The notes: generated by a model from the letters alone, not told the origin. A stretch of 32,431 nt of DNA from Clostridia bacterium (GCA_910574835.1 CAJTDE010000043.1:1-32431), one strand, 5' to 3'. Numbered from the stretch's first letter, positions 16,598-25,759 are shown. Made by a program: numbers and translations.

Positions 16598-18052
16598 ATG
16601 ATAGAAGTTAGGATCAATCAGGAAAGCTTTGCCTATGACATTCATTCTCTGATCAAGGCTTTTTACCCGGAGGAGGAAGTAAATGTTCGGGAGAAGACCG
16701 CATTTACGGAGGATGTGCCTCTTCAGATGGCGGCAGTCATAGGGGAAGAGGAAATCGAATTTGCGGTATATGAGAATGAGGCTCTTCAAAAGAAGAGCCG
16801 TGTTTGTGTGGAGAATCCTGAGCGGAAGCTTGTGAAAAATCAGTTGAAGCAGTTGATTTACGGGGTGCTCTCTGATTTTACAGGAAGGAAGCTGCCCTGG
16901 GGAACGCTGACGGGAATCCGTCCGGTGAAGATTCCGATGGCAATGCTGGAGCAGGGAAGGTCCAATGTGGAGATTGCGGACTATATGCGGGGCACCTATC
17001 TTTGCAGCAATGAAAAGACGGCCCTGGCCGTGTCCATCGCCAACCGGGAACGGGAGGTGCTGAAAGGGCTTGATTATCAAGAGGGCTACAGCCTTTATGT
17101 GGGGATTCCTTTCTGTCCGAGCATTTGCCTGTACTGTTCTTTTTCCTCTTCGCCTCTGAATCGGTGGGAGAAGCAGGTGGACGCCTATCTGGAAGCGCTT
17201 TTTTCGGAGCTTCGTTTTCTGGGAAAGGCTTATAAAGGCAGGAAGCTGAATACGATTTATGTAGGGGGCGGAACGCCTACCACACTTACGGCGGAGCAGC
17301 TTCACCGTCTTATGGGCGTTCTGGAGGAAGCCTTTGATTACGGGCATCTGCGGGAGCTGACGGTGGAAGCCGGCCGGCCGGACAGCGTGACGCCCAAGAA
17401 GTTCCGGGTGCTGAAAGAACATGGGGCGACGCGGGTTTCGGTAAATCCGCAGACTATGAATCAGGCGACACTGGACCTCATCGGGCGGAGGCATACGGTG
17501 GAACAGACGAAGGAAGCATTTTACATGGCAAGAGAATCCGGCTTTGACAATATCAACATGGATTTGATTGTGGGTCTGCCGGGGGAAGAGCTGCCGCAGG
17601 TGAAGCATACGCTGGAGGAGCTTCGCGTACTGGGACCGGACAGCATTACCGTTCATTCCCTGGCGGTGAAGCGGGCGGCGCGGCTTAAGCTGTTCCAGGA
17701 GGAGTACCGGGAGATGGGGCTTAAGAACAGTCAGGAAATTATGGATCTGGCTTACCGCAGCTGTGTGGAGCAGGAGCTTTATCCCTATTATCTCTACCGC
17801 CAGAAGAATATGGCGGGAAATTTTGAAAATGTAGGGTATGCAAAGGTTGACAAAGCCGGAATTTACAATATACTGATTATGGAGGAGAAACAGACGATCC
17901 TGGCCGCAGGTGCGGGAGGCGCCTCGAAGTTTGTGTTTGGGGCGGACCATATTGAGCGTGTGGAGAATGTGAAGGATGTGGCTCAGTATATGGGCAGGAT
18001 TGAGGAAATGATCGAACGTAAGAGAAGCTTTTTGGCAGCGAATCACTTGTAA
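16598..18052 (+). CDS. hemZ: HemZ-type coproporphyrinogen dehydrogenase-like radical SAM protein
   Basis: 484 residues from ATG 16598 (GGGGA seven bases upstream; two earlier in-frame ATGs give 1- and 8-residue extensions). The first 165 residues form a HemZ-specific N-terminal domain. The radical SAM motif is C173-PSI-C177-LY-C180, followed by YVGGGTPT, VNPQTMNQATL and NMDLIVGLPGE, as in HemN-like enzymes. Family knowledge: oxygen-independent oxidation of coproporphyrinogen III. Many Lachnospiraceae lack full haem synthesis, so this protein may serve another radical SAM or haem-handling function there. No other haem genes are in the window. Confidence 0.88.
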   Translation: MIEVRINQESFAYDIHSLIKAFYPEEEVNVREKTAFTEDVPLQMAAVIGEEEIEFAVYENEALQKKSRVCVENPERKLVKNQLKQLIYGVLSDFTGRKLPWGTLTGIRPVKIPMAMLEQGRSNVEIADYMRGTYLCSNEKTALAVSIANREREVLKGLDYQEGYSLYVGIPFCPSICLYCSFSSSPLNRWEKQVDAYLEALFSELRFLGKAYKGRKLNTIYVGGGTPTTLTAEQLHRLMGVLEEAFDYGHLRELTVEAGRPDSVTPKKFRVLKEHGATRVSVNPQTMNQATLDLIGRRHTVEQTKEAFYMARESGFDNINMDLIVGLPGEELPQVKHTLEELRVLGPDSITVHSLAVKRAARLKLFQEEYREMGLKNSQEIMDLAYRSCVEQELYPYYLYRQKNMAGNFENVGYAKVDKAGIYNILIMEEKQTILAAGAGGASKFVFGADHIERVENVKDVAQYMGRIEEMIERKRSFLAANHL

Positions 18053-18163
18053 CGGTTCCGGCGGCGGGGCTGTTGCAGCGACTTAAGTACTCTTGGGAAC
18101 ACGGCCGCAGGATAGGGGCAGGGCGTTTTTGCGGGTACGCGGCTTTTGGAGTTAGGTGAGACA

Positions 18164-18787
18164 ATGAGAGAGGCAGCATTGAGAGAAGCGCTAACAGACG
18201 ATTGGACGATGTTTGAGGAGGACGCCACGGAGGAATTGCGGCATGGAATCTGTGTCAGCAATCTGGCTTACTGCGTGGCAAAGCAGTACGGTCTCTATGA
18301 AGACCAGTGCCATGAGCTGGCGGTGGCAGGGATGCTCCATGACATCGGAAAGCTCAGGGTGTCCGGCTATCTGTACGGCAGGGATGAGGATACCTTGAAT
18401 ATTGAGGAAATGAAGTATGTGCGGATGCATCCGAGACTGGGGTATGAGACGCTGATCCGGTATGATTTTTCGGATGATATTCTGGAGAGTATTTTGTATC
18501 ATCATGAGAATTATGACGGCTCCGGTTATCCGGAAAACCTTGCAGGGGATCAGATTCCGATTGGCGCCCGGGTTTTGCGGGTATGTGATACCTATGCGGC
18601 CCTGACCTCGGACCGGCCCTATCGGAGAGCCTTTGACCGGCAGACGGCTATGGAGCTGATGATTGAGGAAGTGAAAAATTTTGATATGAAGGTGTTTCTG
18701 GCTTTTCAGACAGTGATTCACGATGAGGAGCTGCAGCACAAATGGGCGCCCGGAAGCTTTCGGGTCGGGATAGCGGAACTGGAATAA
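18164..18787 (+). CDS. HD-GYP-type phosphohydrolase domain protein
   Basis: 207 residues and only the domain itself, with no sensor or receiver. HDIGK (His59-Asp60) and HHENYDGSGYP (113-123) are the diagnostic HD-GYP signatures, followed by RVLRVCDTYAALTSDRPYR. Such domains hydrolyse cyclic di-GMP or related cyclic dinucleotides, though many are uncharacterised. ATG 18164 follows GGAGTTAGGTGAG; a TTG 18 bases earlier is a less likely start. The last 60 residues lose similarity to the domain. The gap from hemZ (18053-18163) shows no clear signal. Confidence 0.8.
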   Translation: MREAALREALTDDWTMFEEDATEELRHGICVSNLAYCVAKQYGLYEDQCHELAVAGMLHDIGKLRVSGYLYGRDEDTLNIEEMKYVRMHPRLGYETLIRYDFSDDILESILYHHENYDGSGYPENLAGDQIPIGARVLRVCDTYAALTSDRPYRRAFDRQTAMELMIEEVKNFDMKVFLAFQTVIHDEELQHKWAPGSFRVGIAELE

Positions 18788-18804
18788 GACAGAACGAAAA
18801 GCCG

Positions 18805-19094
18805 CTCTCAATACAGGTGTGTCGAAGCGGCTTTACCCTTTAGTGCCATCACGCAGCGACAGGTAAAGCCGCAAAGACGCACGAGAGGAACTTTCATGAG
18901 TGCCCTTTCGAATGAAAGTTTCTCTCACCACGGGTGCGTCGAAGTGACTTTACCCTTTAGAGCTGTCGCACAGCGACAGGTAAAGTCGCAAAGACGCACG
19001 AGAGGAACTTTCATGAGTGCCCTTTCGAATGAAAGTTCCTCTCAATACAGGTGTGTCGAAGCGGCTTTACCCTTTAGTGCCATCACGCAGCGAT
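18805..19094. repeat. Tandem array of hairpin repeats (117-bp period, about 2.5 units) before hisS
   Basis: CTCTCA starts a unit at 18805, 18922 and 19039. Units 1 and 2 are complete; unit 3 stops after about 56 bases. Within each unit GCGGCTTTACC (18827-18837 in unit 1) pairs with GGTAAAGCCGC (18862-18872), 11 perfect pairs. Outer pairs GTGTGTC/GACGCAC and AAAGTTCCTCTC/GAGAGGAACTTT extend this to a stem of about 35 bases. In unit 2 the inner stem reads GTGACTTTACC against GGTAAAGTCGC: a base changed in one arm is matched in the other. The array fills nearly all of the 328-base gap between the HD-GYP gene and hisS. Confidence 0.9.
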
Positions 19095-19115
19095 TTAGAA
19101 TAGGAGGATACGATT

Positions 19116-20360
19116 ATGATTACACAAGCCCCAAGAGGCGTAGAGGATTGGTACGGCGAGCGGATGCACAGGCGCGCTTATGTGGAAAAGATTGCGCGGG
19201 ATCTGGCGCGTACCTATCATATGACAGAGATCATTACCCCCATGTTTGAGCATACGGTGCTGTTTCAGCGCGGTGTGGGGGAGACAACAGATGTGGTACA
19301 GAAGGAAATGTACACCTTTACGGACAAGGGTGATCGGAGCATTACCCTGAAGCCGGAGGGAACGGCAGGCGTGATGCGCGCTTATCTGGAGCACAATTTG
19401 TATGCAAATCCGGCGCCGGCCAAGCTGTATTATGTCACCCAGGCATTCCGCTATGAGAAGCCTCAGAGCGGGCGGCTTCGTCAGCATCATCAGTTCGGAG
19501 TAGAGTTTGTGGGAGCAAAAAGCCCTTTAGCGGAGGTGGAGCTGATTTCCCTGGTGACTGCTTTTATTGCCAAGTTGGGCTTAAAGGATGCAAAGCTTCA
19601 TATTAACAGCATAGGCTGCCCAAACTGTAAGAAGGATTACAATGATGCGCTTTTGTCATATCTGCAGAAGCATGAGGACAAGCTGTGCCCCACCTGCCGG
19701 GAGCGTATGCAGAAGAATCCGCTCCGCGTCATTGACTGCAAGGTTCCTGAGTGCAAGGAAATCGTAAAGGACGCTCCAAGAACCATTGAATATCTGGATG
19801 AGGAGTGCCGCGCCCATTTTGAGGAGCTTAAGAGCCTGCTGACCCAGATGGAGATTCCCTTTGAGGTGGATACGGGCATTGTCCGGGGGCTGGATTATTA
19901 TACCAAGACCGTTTTCGAGTTTGTGAATCAGGACGGCTTCACCCTCTGCGGCGGCGGGCGTTATGACGGTCTGATTCATGAGATTGACGAGAAGCAGGAC
20001 ATTCCTTCCGTTGGTTTCGGAATGGGAATTGAGCGGATACTCTATTTCCTGGAAAAAGAGGGCGTGGAGCTGCCACCTATGGAGACGCCGGATCTCTATG
20101 TGGGAATCCTGGGAGCCGAAGCAAAGGCGAAAGCCTTCCGGCTGGTAAATGAGATCCGCTCCCACGGGCTGATTGTGGAAACCGATTATATGGACCGCAG
20201 CGTAAAGGCCCAGATGAAGTATGCCAACAAAATCGGCGCAAAGAAGGTCGTAATCATCGGCGCAAACGAGCTGGAAAAGGGCACGGCCAATGTAAAAGAT
20301 ATGGCAACAGGGGAACAGACGGAGACAGAGCTTTCCAGGCTGCCGGAATTGTTTGGATAA
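19116..20360 (+). CDS. hisS: Histidyl-tRNA synthetase
   Basis: 414 residues, class II synthetase. The start [15 protein letters not shown] is the usual APRG-D opening. Motif 2 appears as [18 protein letters not shown] and the histidine-specific motifs as [12 protein letters not shown] and GGGRYDGL, followed by motif 3 GFGMGIER. The C-terminal anticodon-binding domain ends in [15 protein letters not shown] lies 8 bases before the ATG, just past the truncated third repeat unit. No T-box leader is visible. It attaches histidine to tRNA-His. Adjacent aspS downstream is the classic hisS-aspS pair of Firmicutes. Confidence 0.97.
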   Translation: MITQAPRGVEDWYGERMHRRAYVEKIARDLARTYHMTEIITPMFEHTVLFQRGVGETTDVVQKEMYTFTDKGDRSITLKPEGTAGVMRAYLEHNLYANPAPAKLYYVTQAFRYEKPQSGRLRQHHQFGVEFVGAKSPLAEVELISLVTAFIAKLGLKDAKLHINSIGCPNCKKDYNDALLSYLQKHEDKLCPTCRERMQKNPLRVIDCKVPECKEIVKDAPRTIEYLDEECRAHFEELKSLLTQMEIPFEVDTGIVRGLDYYTKTVFEFVNQDGFTLCGGGRYDGLIHEIDEKQDIPSVGFGMGIERILYFLEKEGVELPPMETPDLYVGILGAEAKAKAFRLVNEIRSHGLIVETDYMDRSVKAQMKYANKIGAKKVVIIGANELEKGTANVKDMATGEQTETELSRLPELFG

Positions 20361-20377
20361 TAGATAAAATAAACAGT

Positions 20378-20466
20378 AATATCCCTCACAGTGAAAAAAT
20401 CATTTACAGATACGGCTAACCATGACCGGAGATTCATTTTATACCGGGTGTATGGTAAGGGATATT
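20378..20466 (+). other. Long-range inverted repeat in the hisS-aspS gap
   Basis: AATATCCCT (20378-20386) is the perfect reverse complement of AGGGATATT (20458-20466). The 71-base interior holds a CCGG...CCGG motif. It ends 15 bases before the aspS ribosome binding site and could be a leader structure. I see no T-box consensus. Confidence 0.35.
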
Positions 20467-20497
20467 GCGAAACTTTAATTAGGAGGACATTCGTAAA

Positions 20498-22267
20498 ATG
20501 TTTCAGTCAAGAACACATACCTGCAACGACCTGCGTATGGAGCATGCAGGAGAAACCGTAACGCTGACCGGATGGTATGAAAATCTGCGCAAGGTCAGCA
20601 AGAACCTGGGCTTTCTGATTCTGCGGGATTTTTATGGAACCACCCAGTTTGTTATTGAAACCGAGGAAATGATGGAGAAGCTTTCCGGCGTAAATACGGA
20701 ATCCACCCTGTCAATCACAGGCGTGGTGCGGGAGCGCTCCAGCAAAAACCCCAACCTGCCTACGGGGGATATCGAGGTAGTGCCGGAATCCATTGAGGTA
20801 TTGGGAAAATGCCGCTACAATGAGCTTCCCTTTGAGATCAACCGTTCCAAGGAGGCGGACGAAAATACGCGTCTGCGCTACCGCTATCTGGATCTGCGCA
20901 ATCCGGCAGTCAAGGATCGCATTATTCTGCGCTGCAATGTAGTTGCGGAGCTGAGAAAAAGCATGACGGAGCATGGCTTCCTGGAGATTACCACCCCCAT
21001 TCTCACCTGCTCCTCCCCCGAGGGCGCAAGAGATTATCTGGTGCCCTCCAGAAATCATCCGGGGAAATTTTATGCGCTTCCCCAGGCTCCGCAGCAGTTT
21101 AAGCAGCTTTTGATGACCTCCGGCTTTGACCGCTATTTCCAGATTGCTCCCTGCTTCCGCGATGAGGACGCCAGGGCGGACCGTTCTCCGGGAGAGTTTT
21201 ATCAGCTTGATATGGAGATGGCATTTGCCACTCAGGAGGATGTATTTGCGGTACTGGAGGATGTGCTTCCGCCTGTTTTTGCAAAATACGGCACGTATCA
21301 TACGGCTTCCAAAGCGCCCTTTAAGCGGATTTCCTTCCATGACGCAATGGAGCGGTACGGATCGGACAAGCCGGATCTGCGGATTGATCTGACGCTGACG
21401 GACGCCACGGACTGCATGGAGGGCTGCGGCTTCGGGCCTTTTGAGGGACAGAACGTGCAGGCGGTTGTATTCGGCGGCTTTGGCGCTACCAGAAAAGTGA
21501 TAGATAAGATGTGCGCCGACGTGGAGGTTCAGACCGGTAATAAGGCGTACTGGTTCCGTCTGGACGACAAGGGAGAGCTGGTCGGCGGTATTTCGAAGTT
21601 CCTGGCGGATCGGAAGGACGCAGTAGCGGAGGCCCTTTCCCTTAAGCCGGGAGATTTTGTAGGACTGGCGGCAGGAAAGAAGGAGGCCGCCCAGAAAACG
21701 GCCGGTGTGTTCCGCAAGGTTCTGGGAAATACGGTAGAAGGCCATATGAATAAAGAATGTTATGAATTTTGCTGGATCGTAGACTTCCCCATGTATGAGA
21801 TTGGGGAGGAATCGGGAAAACTGGAATTTTGTCACAATCCCTTTTCTATGCCCCAGGGCGGCATGAAGGATCTGTTAGAGAAAGATCCTTTGGACATTTA
21901 CGCATACCAGTATGATCTGGTGTGCAACGGTGTGGAGCTGTCCTCCGGCGCGGTTCGGAACCATGACCCGGAGATTATGGTGAAGGCTTTTGAACTGGTG
22001 GGACTGGGCGAAGAGGATGTGAAGGCCAAATTCCCGGCCATGTACAATGCGTTCTGTTACGGAGCGCCGCCTCACGCGGGCATTGCTCCCGGCGTGGACC
22101 GCATGGTAATGCTGATTGCCGGGGAGGAGAGCATCCGGGAGATTATTCCCTTCCCCATGAACAAGACGGCTCAGGATGTGATGATGGGGGCGCCGGCCGA
22201 AGTCGATCCCCAGCAGCTTAAGGATGTGCACATCGCCATTGAGCTGCCGGAGAAGAAGGAAGTATAG
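20498..22267 (+). CDS. aspS: Aspartyl-tRNA synthetase, bacterial type
   Basis: 589 residues, normal for the bacterial form. An N-terminal OB-fold (VTLTGWYENLRKVSKNLGFL) is followed by class II motifs: FRDEDARADRSPGEFYQLD (motif 2) and GIAPGVDRMVML (motif 3). The bacterial GAD insertion domain sits between them, and FCHNPFSMP is conserved. It charges tRNA-Asp. Whether it also charges tRNA-Asn cannot be told from sequence alone. AGGAGGA precedes the ATG by 10 bases. It ends 9 bases from the convergent DUF1294 gene with no obvious terminator between. Confidence 0.97.
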   Translation: MFQSRTHTCNDLRMEHAGETVTLTGWYENLRKVSKNLGFLILRDFYGTTQFVIETEEMMEKLSGVNTESTLSITGVVRERSSKNPNLPTGDIEVVPESIEVLGKCRYNELPFEINRSKEADENTRLRYRYLDLRNPAVKDRIILRCNVVAELRKSMTEHGFLEITTPILTCSSPEGARDYLVPSRNHPGKFYALPQAPQQFKQLLMTSGFDRYFQIAPCFRDEDARADRSPGEFYQLDMEMAFATQEDVFAVLEDVLPPVFAKYGTYHTASKAPFKRISFHDAMERYGSDKPDLRIDLTLTDATDCMEGCGFGPFEGQNVQAVVFGGFGATRKVIDKMCADVEVQTGNKAYWFRLDDKGELVGGISKFLADRKDAVAEALSLKPGDFVGLAAGKKEAAQKTAGVFRKVLGNTVEGHMNKECYEFCWIVDFPMYEIGEESGKLEFCHNPFSMPQGGMKDLLEKDPLDIYAYQYDLVCNGVELSSGAVRNHDPEIMVKAFELVGLGEEDVKAKFPAMYNAFCYGAPPHAGIAPGVDRMVMLIAGEESIREIIPFPMNKTAQDVMMGAPAEVDPQQLKDVHIAIELPEKKEV

Positions 22268-22276
22268 AATTTATTC

Positions 22277-22591
22277 TTAGAATACAAACATGGTAAAGAA
22301 TGAAGCTGTTTCAGAAAGATGCCGCATAAAAAGAACGGCCGCCAGAATAATCTGAATAATCAAAATACAGGGCATACCGATGACAAAGGCGGTATGCTTT
22401 GTTTTATGGCGGAAAAGCTGCATACCCAGGATGGAGCCGATACTGCCGCCCAGGATTGCGGCGAGGAACAATGTCTTTTCCGGTATGCGCCATTTTTTAT
22501 GGCGGGCCTTGTACTTATCCTGGCCCATCAGAACAAAGGCGAGGATGTTCATAAAAATCAGATAGCAGAGCAGTATGTCAGGTAATTTCAT
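22277..22591 (-). CDS. DUF1294 small membrane protein
   Basis: 104 residues. Three hydrophobic helices and the conserved block MGQDKYKARHKKWRIPEKTL followed by LGGSIGSILGMQLFRHKT are typical of DUF1294 proteins, whose function is unknown. The start is set by GGGAGG seven bases before ATG (22591 on the minus strand); a longer upstream extension lacks family similarity. It is convergent with aspS. Confidence 0.88.
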   Translation of the reverse strand: MKLPDILLCYLIFMNILAFVLMGQDKYKARHKKWRIPEKTLFLAAILGGSIGSILGMQLFRHKTKHTAFVIGMPCILIIQIILAAVLFMRHLSETASFFTMFVF

Positions 22592-22693
22592 AGAACCTCC
22601 CGGTATGGTGCCTGCGGCACCGGAATAAGAACAGTATACCATGAAATAATAAATGTGTGAATCGGAGCTTGAGAAAAATATCAAAAAAAGTAC

Positions 22694-22722
22694 TTGCTTT
22701 TTTGTATGCTCTCGCATATAAT
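22694..22722 (+). promoter_or_regulatory. Promoter of glyA
   Basis: TTGCTT (22694-22699), a 17-base spacer, then a perfect TATAAT (22717-22722). The predicted start is near 22729, giving a leader of about 75 bases without a recognisable riboswitch. Confidence 0.75.
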
Positions 22723-22804
22723 GGAGCATGTGTTAAAAAGACAAATGTACGCTGTAGAAAGACAAACAGAGCGCGCATAAAACAACTGAAAACAGGAGGA
22801 ACCT

Positions 22805-24046
22805 ATGTATTCATTTGAGAAAGTGAAAGCGGTAGACAGTGAAGTGGCTGCGGCCATTCAGTCTGAGATGGAGCGGCAGAACAGCCACATTGAATTGATT
22901 GCATCGGAAAACTGGGTATCCAAGGCTGTGATGGCGGCTGCGGGAAGCCCTTTAACAAATAAATATGCGGAAGGATATTCCGGAAAGCGGTATTACGGCG
23001 GCTGCGAGTGTGTGGACGTTGTGGAGGATCTGGCTATAGAGCGGGCCAAGAAGATTTTCGGCTGTGAGTATGTAAATGTGCAGCCCCATTCCGGCGCCCA
23101 GGCTAATATGGCGGTAGAATTTGCCATGCTGGAGCCGGGGGATACCATTATGGGACAGAATCTGGCCCACGGCGGACATCTGACCCACGGAAGTCCTGCC
23201 AATTTCTCAGGAAAATACTTTAACGTCGTACCTTACGGCGTCAATGACGACGGTGTGCTGGATTACGACGAGATCCGCCGCCTGGCTCTTGAGTGCAGGC
23301 CGAAGCTTATCATTGCAGGTGCAAGCGCTTATGCCAGAACCATTGATTTCAAGCGGTTCCGGGAGATTGCTGATGAGGCAGGCGCTTATCTGATGGTGGA
23401 TATTGCCCATATTGCAGGACTGGTGGCGGCAGGGCTTCATCCAAGCCCCATCCCTTATGCACATGTAACCACTACAACCACGCATAAGACCCTCCGGGGA
23501 CCCAGAGGCGGTATGATTATGTCCGACGCGGAGACGGCGAAGAAGTTCAACTTCAACAAGGCCGTATTTCCGGGAATCCAGGGCGGACCTCTGATGCATA
23601 TCATTGCGGCCAAGGCTGTCTGCTTTGCGGAGGCGCTGACGCCGGAGTACAAGGCATATCAGGAACAGATTGTAAAGAACGCTCAGGCTTTGTGCAAGGG
23701 GCTGATGGAGCGGGATATTAAGATTGTATCCGGCGGAACGGACAATCATCTGATGCTTGTGGATCTGACGCCGTATGATTTGACCGGTAAGGATGTGGAG
23801 CACCTTCTTGACGCGGCTAATATTACAGCGAATAAGAACACGATCCCCAATGATCCCAAATCCGCATTTGTTACAAGCGGTGTGCGGATCGGAACGCCGG
23901 CAGTAACGGCCAGGGGCCTTAAGGAAGCGGATATGGATACGGTGGCGGAGGCTGTGGCTATGATGATCAAAGAAGGCGAGTCCGCTACGGAGAAGGCGAA
24001 GGCTTTGGTGAAGAGCCTTACGGATAAATATCCTTTGGATATGTAA
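22805..24046 (+). CDS. glyA: Serine hydroxymethyltransferase
   Basis: 413 residues. [11 protein letters not shown] and the PLP lysine motif [16 protein letters not shown] (Lys228) identify SHMT, with [10 protein letters not shown] and [14 protein letters not shown] also intact. The enzyme interconverts serine and glycine, making 5,10-methylene-tetrahydrofolate, and is the main cellular source of one-carbon units. AGGAGG lies just before the ATG. The gene is monocistronic: its own promoter and a strong terminator bracket it. Confidence 0.97.
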   Translation: MYSFEKVKAVDSEVAAAIQSEMERQNSHIELIASENWVSKAVMAAAGSPLTNKYAEGYSGKRYYGGCECVDVVEDLAIERAKKIFGCEYVNVQPHSGAQANMAVEFAMLEPGDTIMGQNLAHGGHLTHGSPANFSGKYFNVVPYGVNDDGVLDYDEIRRLALECRPKLIIAGASAYARTIDFKRFREIADEAGAYLMVDIAHIAGLVAAGLHPSPIPYAHVTTTTTHKTLRGPRGGMIMSDAETAKKFNFNKAVFPGIQGGPLMHIIAAKAVCFAEALTPEYKAYQEQIVKNAQALCKGLMERDIKIVSGGTDNHLMLVDLTPYDLTGKDVEHLLDAANITANKNTIPNDPKSAFVTSGVRIGTPAVTARGLKEADMDTVAEAVAMMIKEGESATEKAKALVKSLTDKYPLDM

Positions 24047-24199
24047 GAGCATCGTACAAAGCGATAGGGATGAAATAGGAATGTCGTTTAAATGAGCTTT
24101 TGTAGTTGAGTATCGCCAGAGCCATGCCGAACATATATCAAAGATGCTCTGCTGTAAATTATGAACGGGATTTCTTAAATGAATTAAGATGAGAAGTGG

Positions 24200-24253
24200 A
24201 AAGGATTCTGTAAAGCAGTTGGATACTGGCTGTTTTCGGAATCCTTTTTTTTT
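24200..24253 (+). terminator. Intrinsic terminator downstream of glyA
   Basis: AAAGGATTC (24200-24208) pairs with GAATCCTTT (24239-24247). A shorter inner AGCAG/CTGTT pairing adds to it, and a run of nine T residues extends to 24253. The 522-base gap 24047-24568 otherwise has no credible gene, only an AT-rich stretch and the promoter at its end. Confidence 0.85.
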
Positions 24254-24525
24254 ATACAATTTTTTCCAACAAGCTTAATACACTTTTTTATATTCATTTT
24301 GTATTCTCTGAGTGTCATAGTTGATAATTAAAAAATTGTAAAAAAATAGAAATTATATTGTATTTTTTCTAAAATATGTTAAACTAAGTATGTTATAAAG
24401 TAGATCGGCGGGAGGAAACTGCTGATCTCAAAGATTTCACAAGAAAACAATTCCGTTTTCCCATTCCCACGATAACAAATATACATTTAAAGCGAGTGTG
24501 ATGCCTATGATTGTTTTTTATGGTC

Positions 24526-24554
24526 TTGCAGGATAAACAGGAAAACCGTATAAT
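24526..24554 (+). promoter_or_regulatory. Promoter of the disrupted gene at 24569
   Basis: TTGCAG (24526-24531), 17 bases, TATAAT (24549-24554). The expected start point (about 24561) falls inside the AAAGGAGAA ribosome site that precedes TTG 24569, so the transcript would be almost leaderless. Confidence 0.65.
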
Positions 24555-24568
24555 GAAAGGAGAACAAA

Positions 24569-25279
24569 TTGAAAATCAACATAAGCAAAATATTCCGTTT
24601 CCAAAAACGGGCCAACCGAAAGTGCAAGGATGAACTGTTTCGGTTTATTCCCGCGAGCAACGAGCCAAGCGGACATGCTGGCATGTCCATTTGGCGACTG
24701 CCGCGAGGGTCAAATATCCCGTAGCTTGCTGCGGGGGATTTGACTTTCCATGATAAGAGGGATCCGCTGTCTCTTTAAAACGCCGTCAACGGCACGAATT
24801 ACCAAGATCCGGATGACCTGGAGATTAACACCCTGGAAAATGTCATTTATCTGAAAATGAAAAATGATCTTTCCTTTCTGGTGGGTGCTTCCCTGAATCT
24901 TTATGAGCATCAGAGTACGTGGAATCCAAATATGCCTCTGCGCGGGCTGCTGTATTTTGCGGAGCTGTATGAGCGGTGCATCAACAGCAAAGGGTATCGT
25001 CTGTCCGGGAATACGTGTATTCCTCTGCCATTTCCCAATTACATTGTATTTTACAATGGCTTGGAGAGAGAGGCGGAGCGGGAATATCTGCGGAAGGGAG
25101 CGATTGAGGAAGGCTTGGAGCAGGGCATTGCGCAAGGTATGATACTTGGAGGCTTTGGAATACTGGCCTCTCTGGTAGATGACGGAATCCTGTCCGCGGA
25201 GCAGGCGGCGAAACGTGTGGAGGATAAACAGGAAGAGTTTCTTACATGGTATCAGGAACAGAAAAAAGAGAAAAAATAA
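24569..25279 (+). pseudogene. Disrupted gene of a Lachnospiraceae hypothetical family (Rpn/PD-(D/E)XK-like), with in-frame repeat insertion
   Basis: One frame runs from TTG 24569 (AAAGGAGAA before it) to the TAA at 25279. It reads ANRKCKDELFRFI, then 32 foreign codons, then FHDKRDPLSL-stop-NAVNGTNYQDPDDLEIN and on through NPNMPLRGLLYFAELY to a Gln/Glu-rich tail. Two in-frame stops break it: TAG 24722 inside the inserted repeat and TAA 24776 where I would expect a Tyr codon (LSLYNAVNG). Remove the insert and mend that codon, and a full protein of about 204 residues appears. From memory, proteins with this text occur in many copies in gut Lachnospiraceae and resemble Rpn-like recombination-promoting nucleases, but I cannot confirm that. 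ATG 24857 could still express a 140-residue fragment. Confidence 0.75.
24650..24745 (+). repeat. 96-bp two-hairpin repeat inserted in frame
   Basis: The insert begins CCCGCGAGCAACG and ends GGGGGATTTGAC plus two or three bases. GGACATGC and GCATGTCC (around 24671-24688) form a tight first hairpin. GTCAAAT and ATTTGAC flank the second, around CCCGTAGCTTGCTGCGGG. Bases 24679-24706 are identical to 3794-3821, and a diverged relative lies at 26591-26713. Insert length is 32 codons exactly. Confidence 0.8.
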
Positions 25280-25309
25280 ACATTTAAAAACAAAAACGGA
25301 GGACAAACT

Positions 25310-25657
25310 ATGCTATTCATCGAATACCCAAAATGCACCACATGTCAAAAGGCAAAAAAATGGCTGGAGGCCAACCACATTGAATTTGAGGATCGCCATA
25401 TCGTAGAGCAGAATCCTACGGAGGAAGAGCTGAAAATCTGGATTAAGGAAAGCGGCCTGCCCCTCAAGCGCTTTTTCAACACCAGCGGCATGAAGTACCG
25501 GGAGCTGGGGCTGAAGGACAAGCTGGAAACCATGAGCGAGGAAGAGCAGATACGGCTGCTTGCCACAGACGGCATGCTCGTAAAACGCCCTCTGATCATC
25601 GGGAAAAGAATCCTTACGGGATTCCGCGAAAAAGAGTGGACAGAGGCGCTCCTGTAG
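25310..25657 (+). CDS. ArsC/Spx-family thioredoxin-fold protein
   Basis: 115 residues. The N-terminal PKCTTCQKA carries the C-x-x-C pair (Cys9, Cys12) of the ArsC/Spx/YffB family. RFFNTSGMKYRELGLKDKL and LVKRPLIIG are conserved in the group. Members include glutaredoxin-linked arsenate reductases and the RNA-polymerase-binding regulator Spx. The lone short form with RFFNTSG resembles the uncharacterised YffB-like branch more than Spx. No ars genes are nearby. GGAGGA precedes the ATG. It follows the disrupted gene by 30 bases and may be served by that promoter. Confidence 0.85.
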   Translation: MLFIEYPKCTTCQKAKKWLEANHIEFEDRHIVEQNPTEEELKIWIKESGLPLKRFFNTSGMKYRELGLKDKLETMSEEEQIRLLATDGMLVKRPLIIGKRILTGFREKEWTEALL

Positions 25658-25730
25658 CCTGCCCTGCCGCTGCCCGGCTGAACGGATACTGTGCAAAATA
25701 TATAAACCTTCAAAAGAAAGGCTGCCAATA

Positions 25731-25759
25731 TTGACAAAAATTACAATTAATGGCACAAT
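25731..25759 (+). promoter_or_regulatory. Promoter of the Sir2-like gene
   Basis: A perfect TTGACA (25731-25736), a 17-base spacer, then CACAAT (25754-25759). The predicted start near 25766 gives a leader of about 77 bases with a weak TCCTGG/CCAGGA hairpin and an AGGAGG site before the ATG at 25843. Confidence 0.65.

Noticed and set aside
18896-19249. 117-codon open frame over the repeat array, encoding a 39-residue repeated peptide
   Set aside because: The periodicity is that of the 117-bp DNA repeat, the frame overlaps hisS in another frame, and there is no ribosome binding site or family resemblance.
22640-22804. Possible glycine or T-box/riboswitch leader before glyA, and likewise before hisS, aspS and xpt
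   Set aside because: No T-box antiterminator consensus, glycine aptamer or purine-riboswitch core could be found by eye; leaders are short or filled by repeats.
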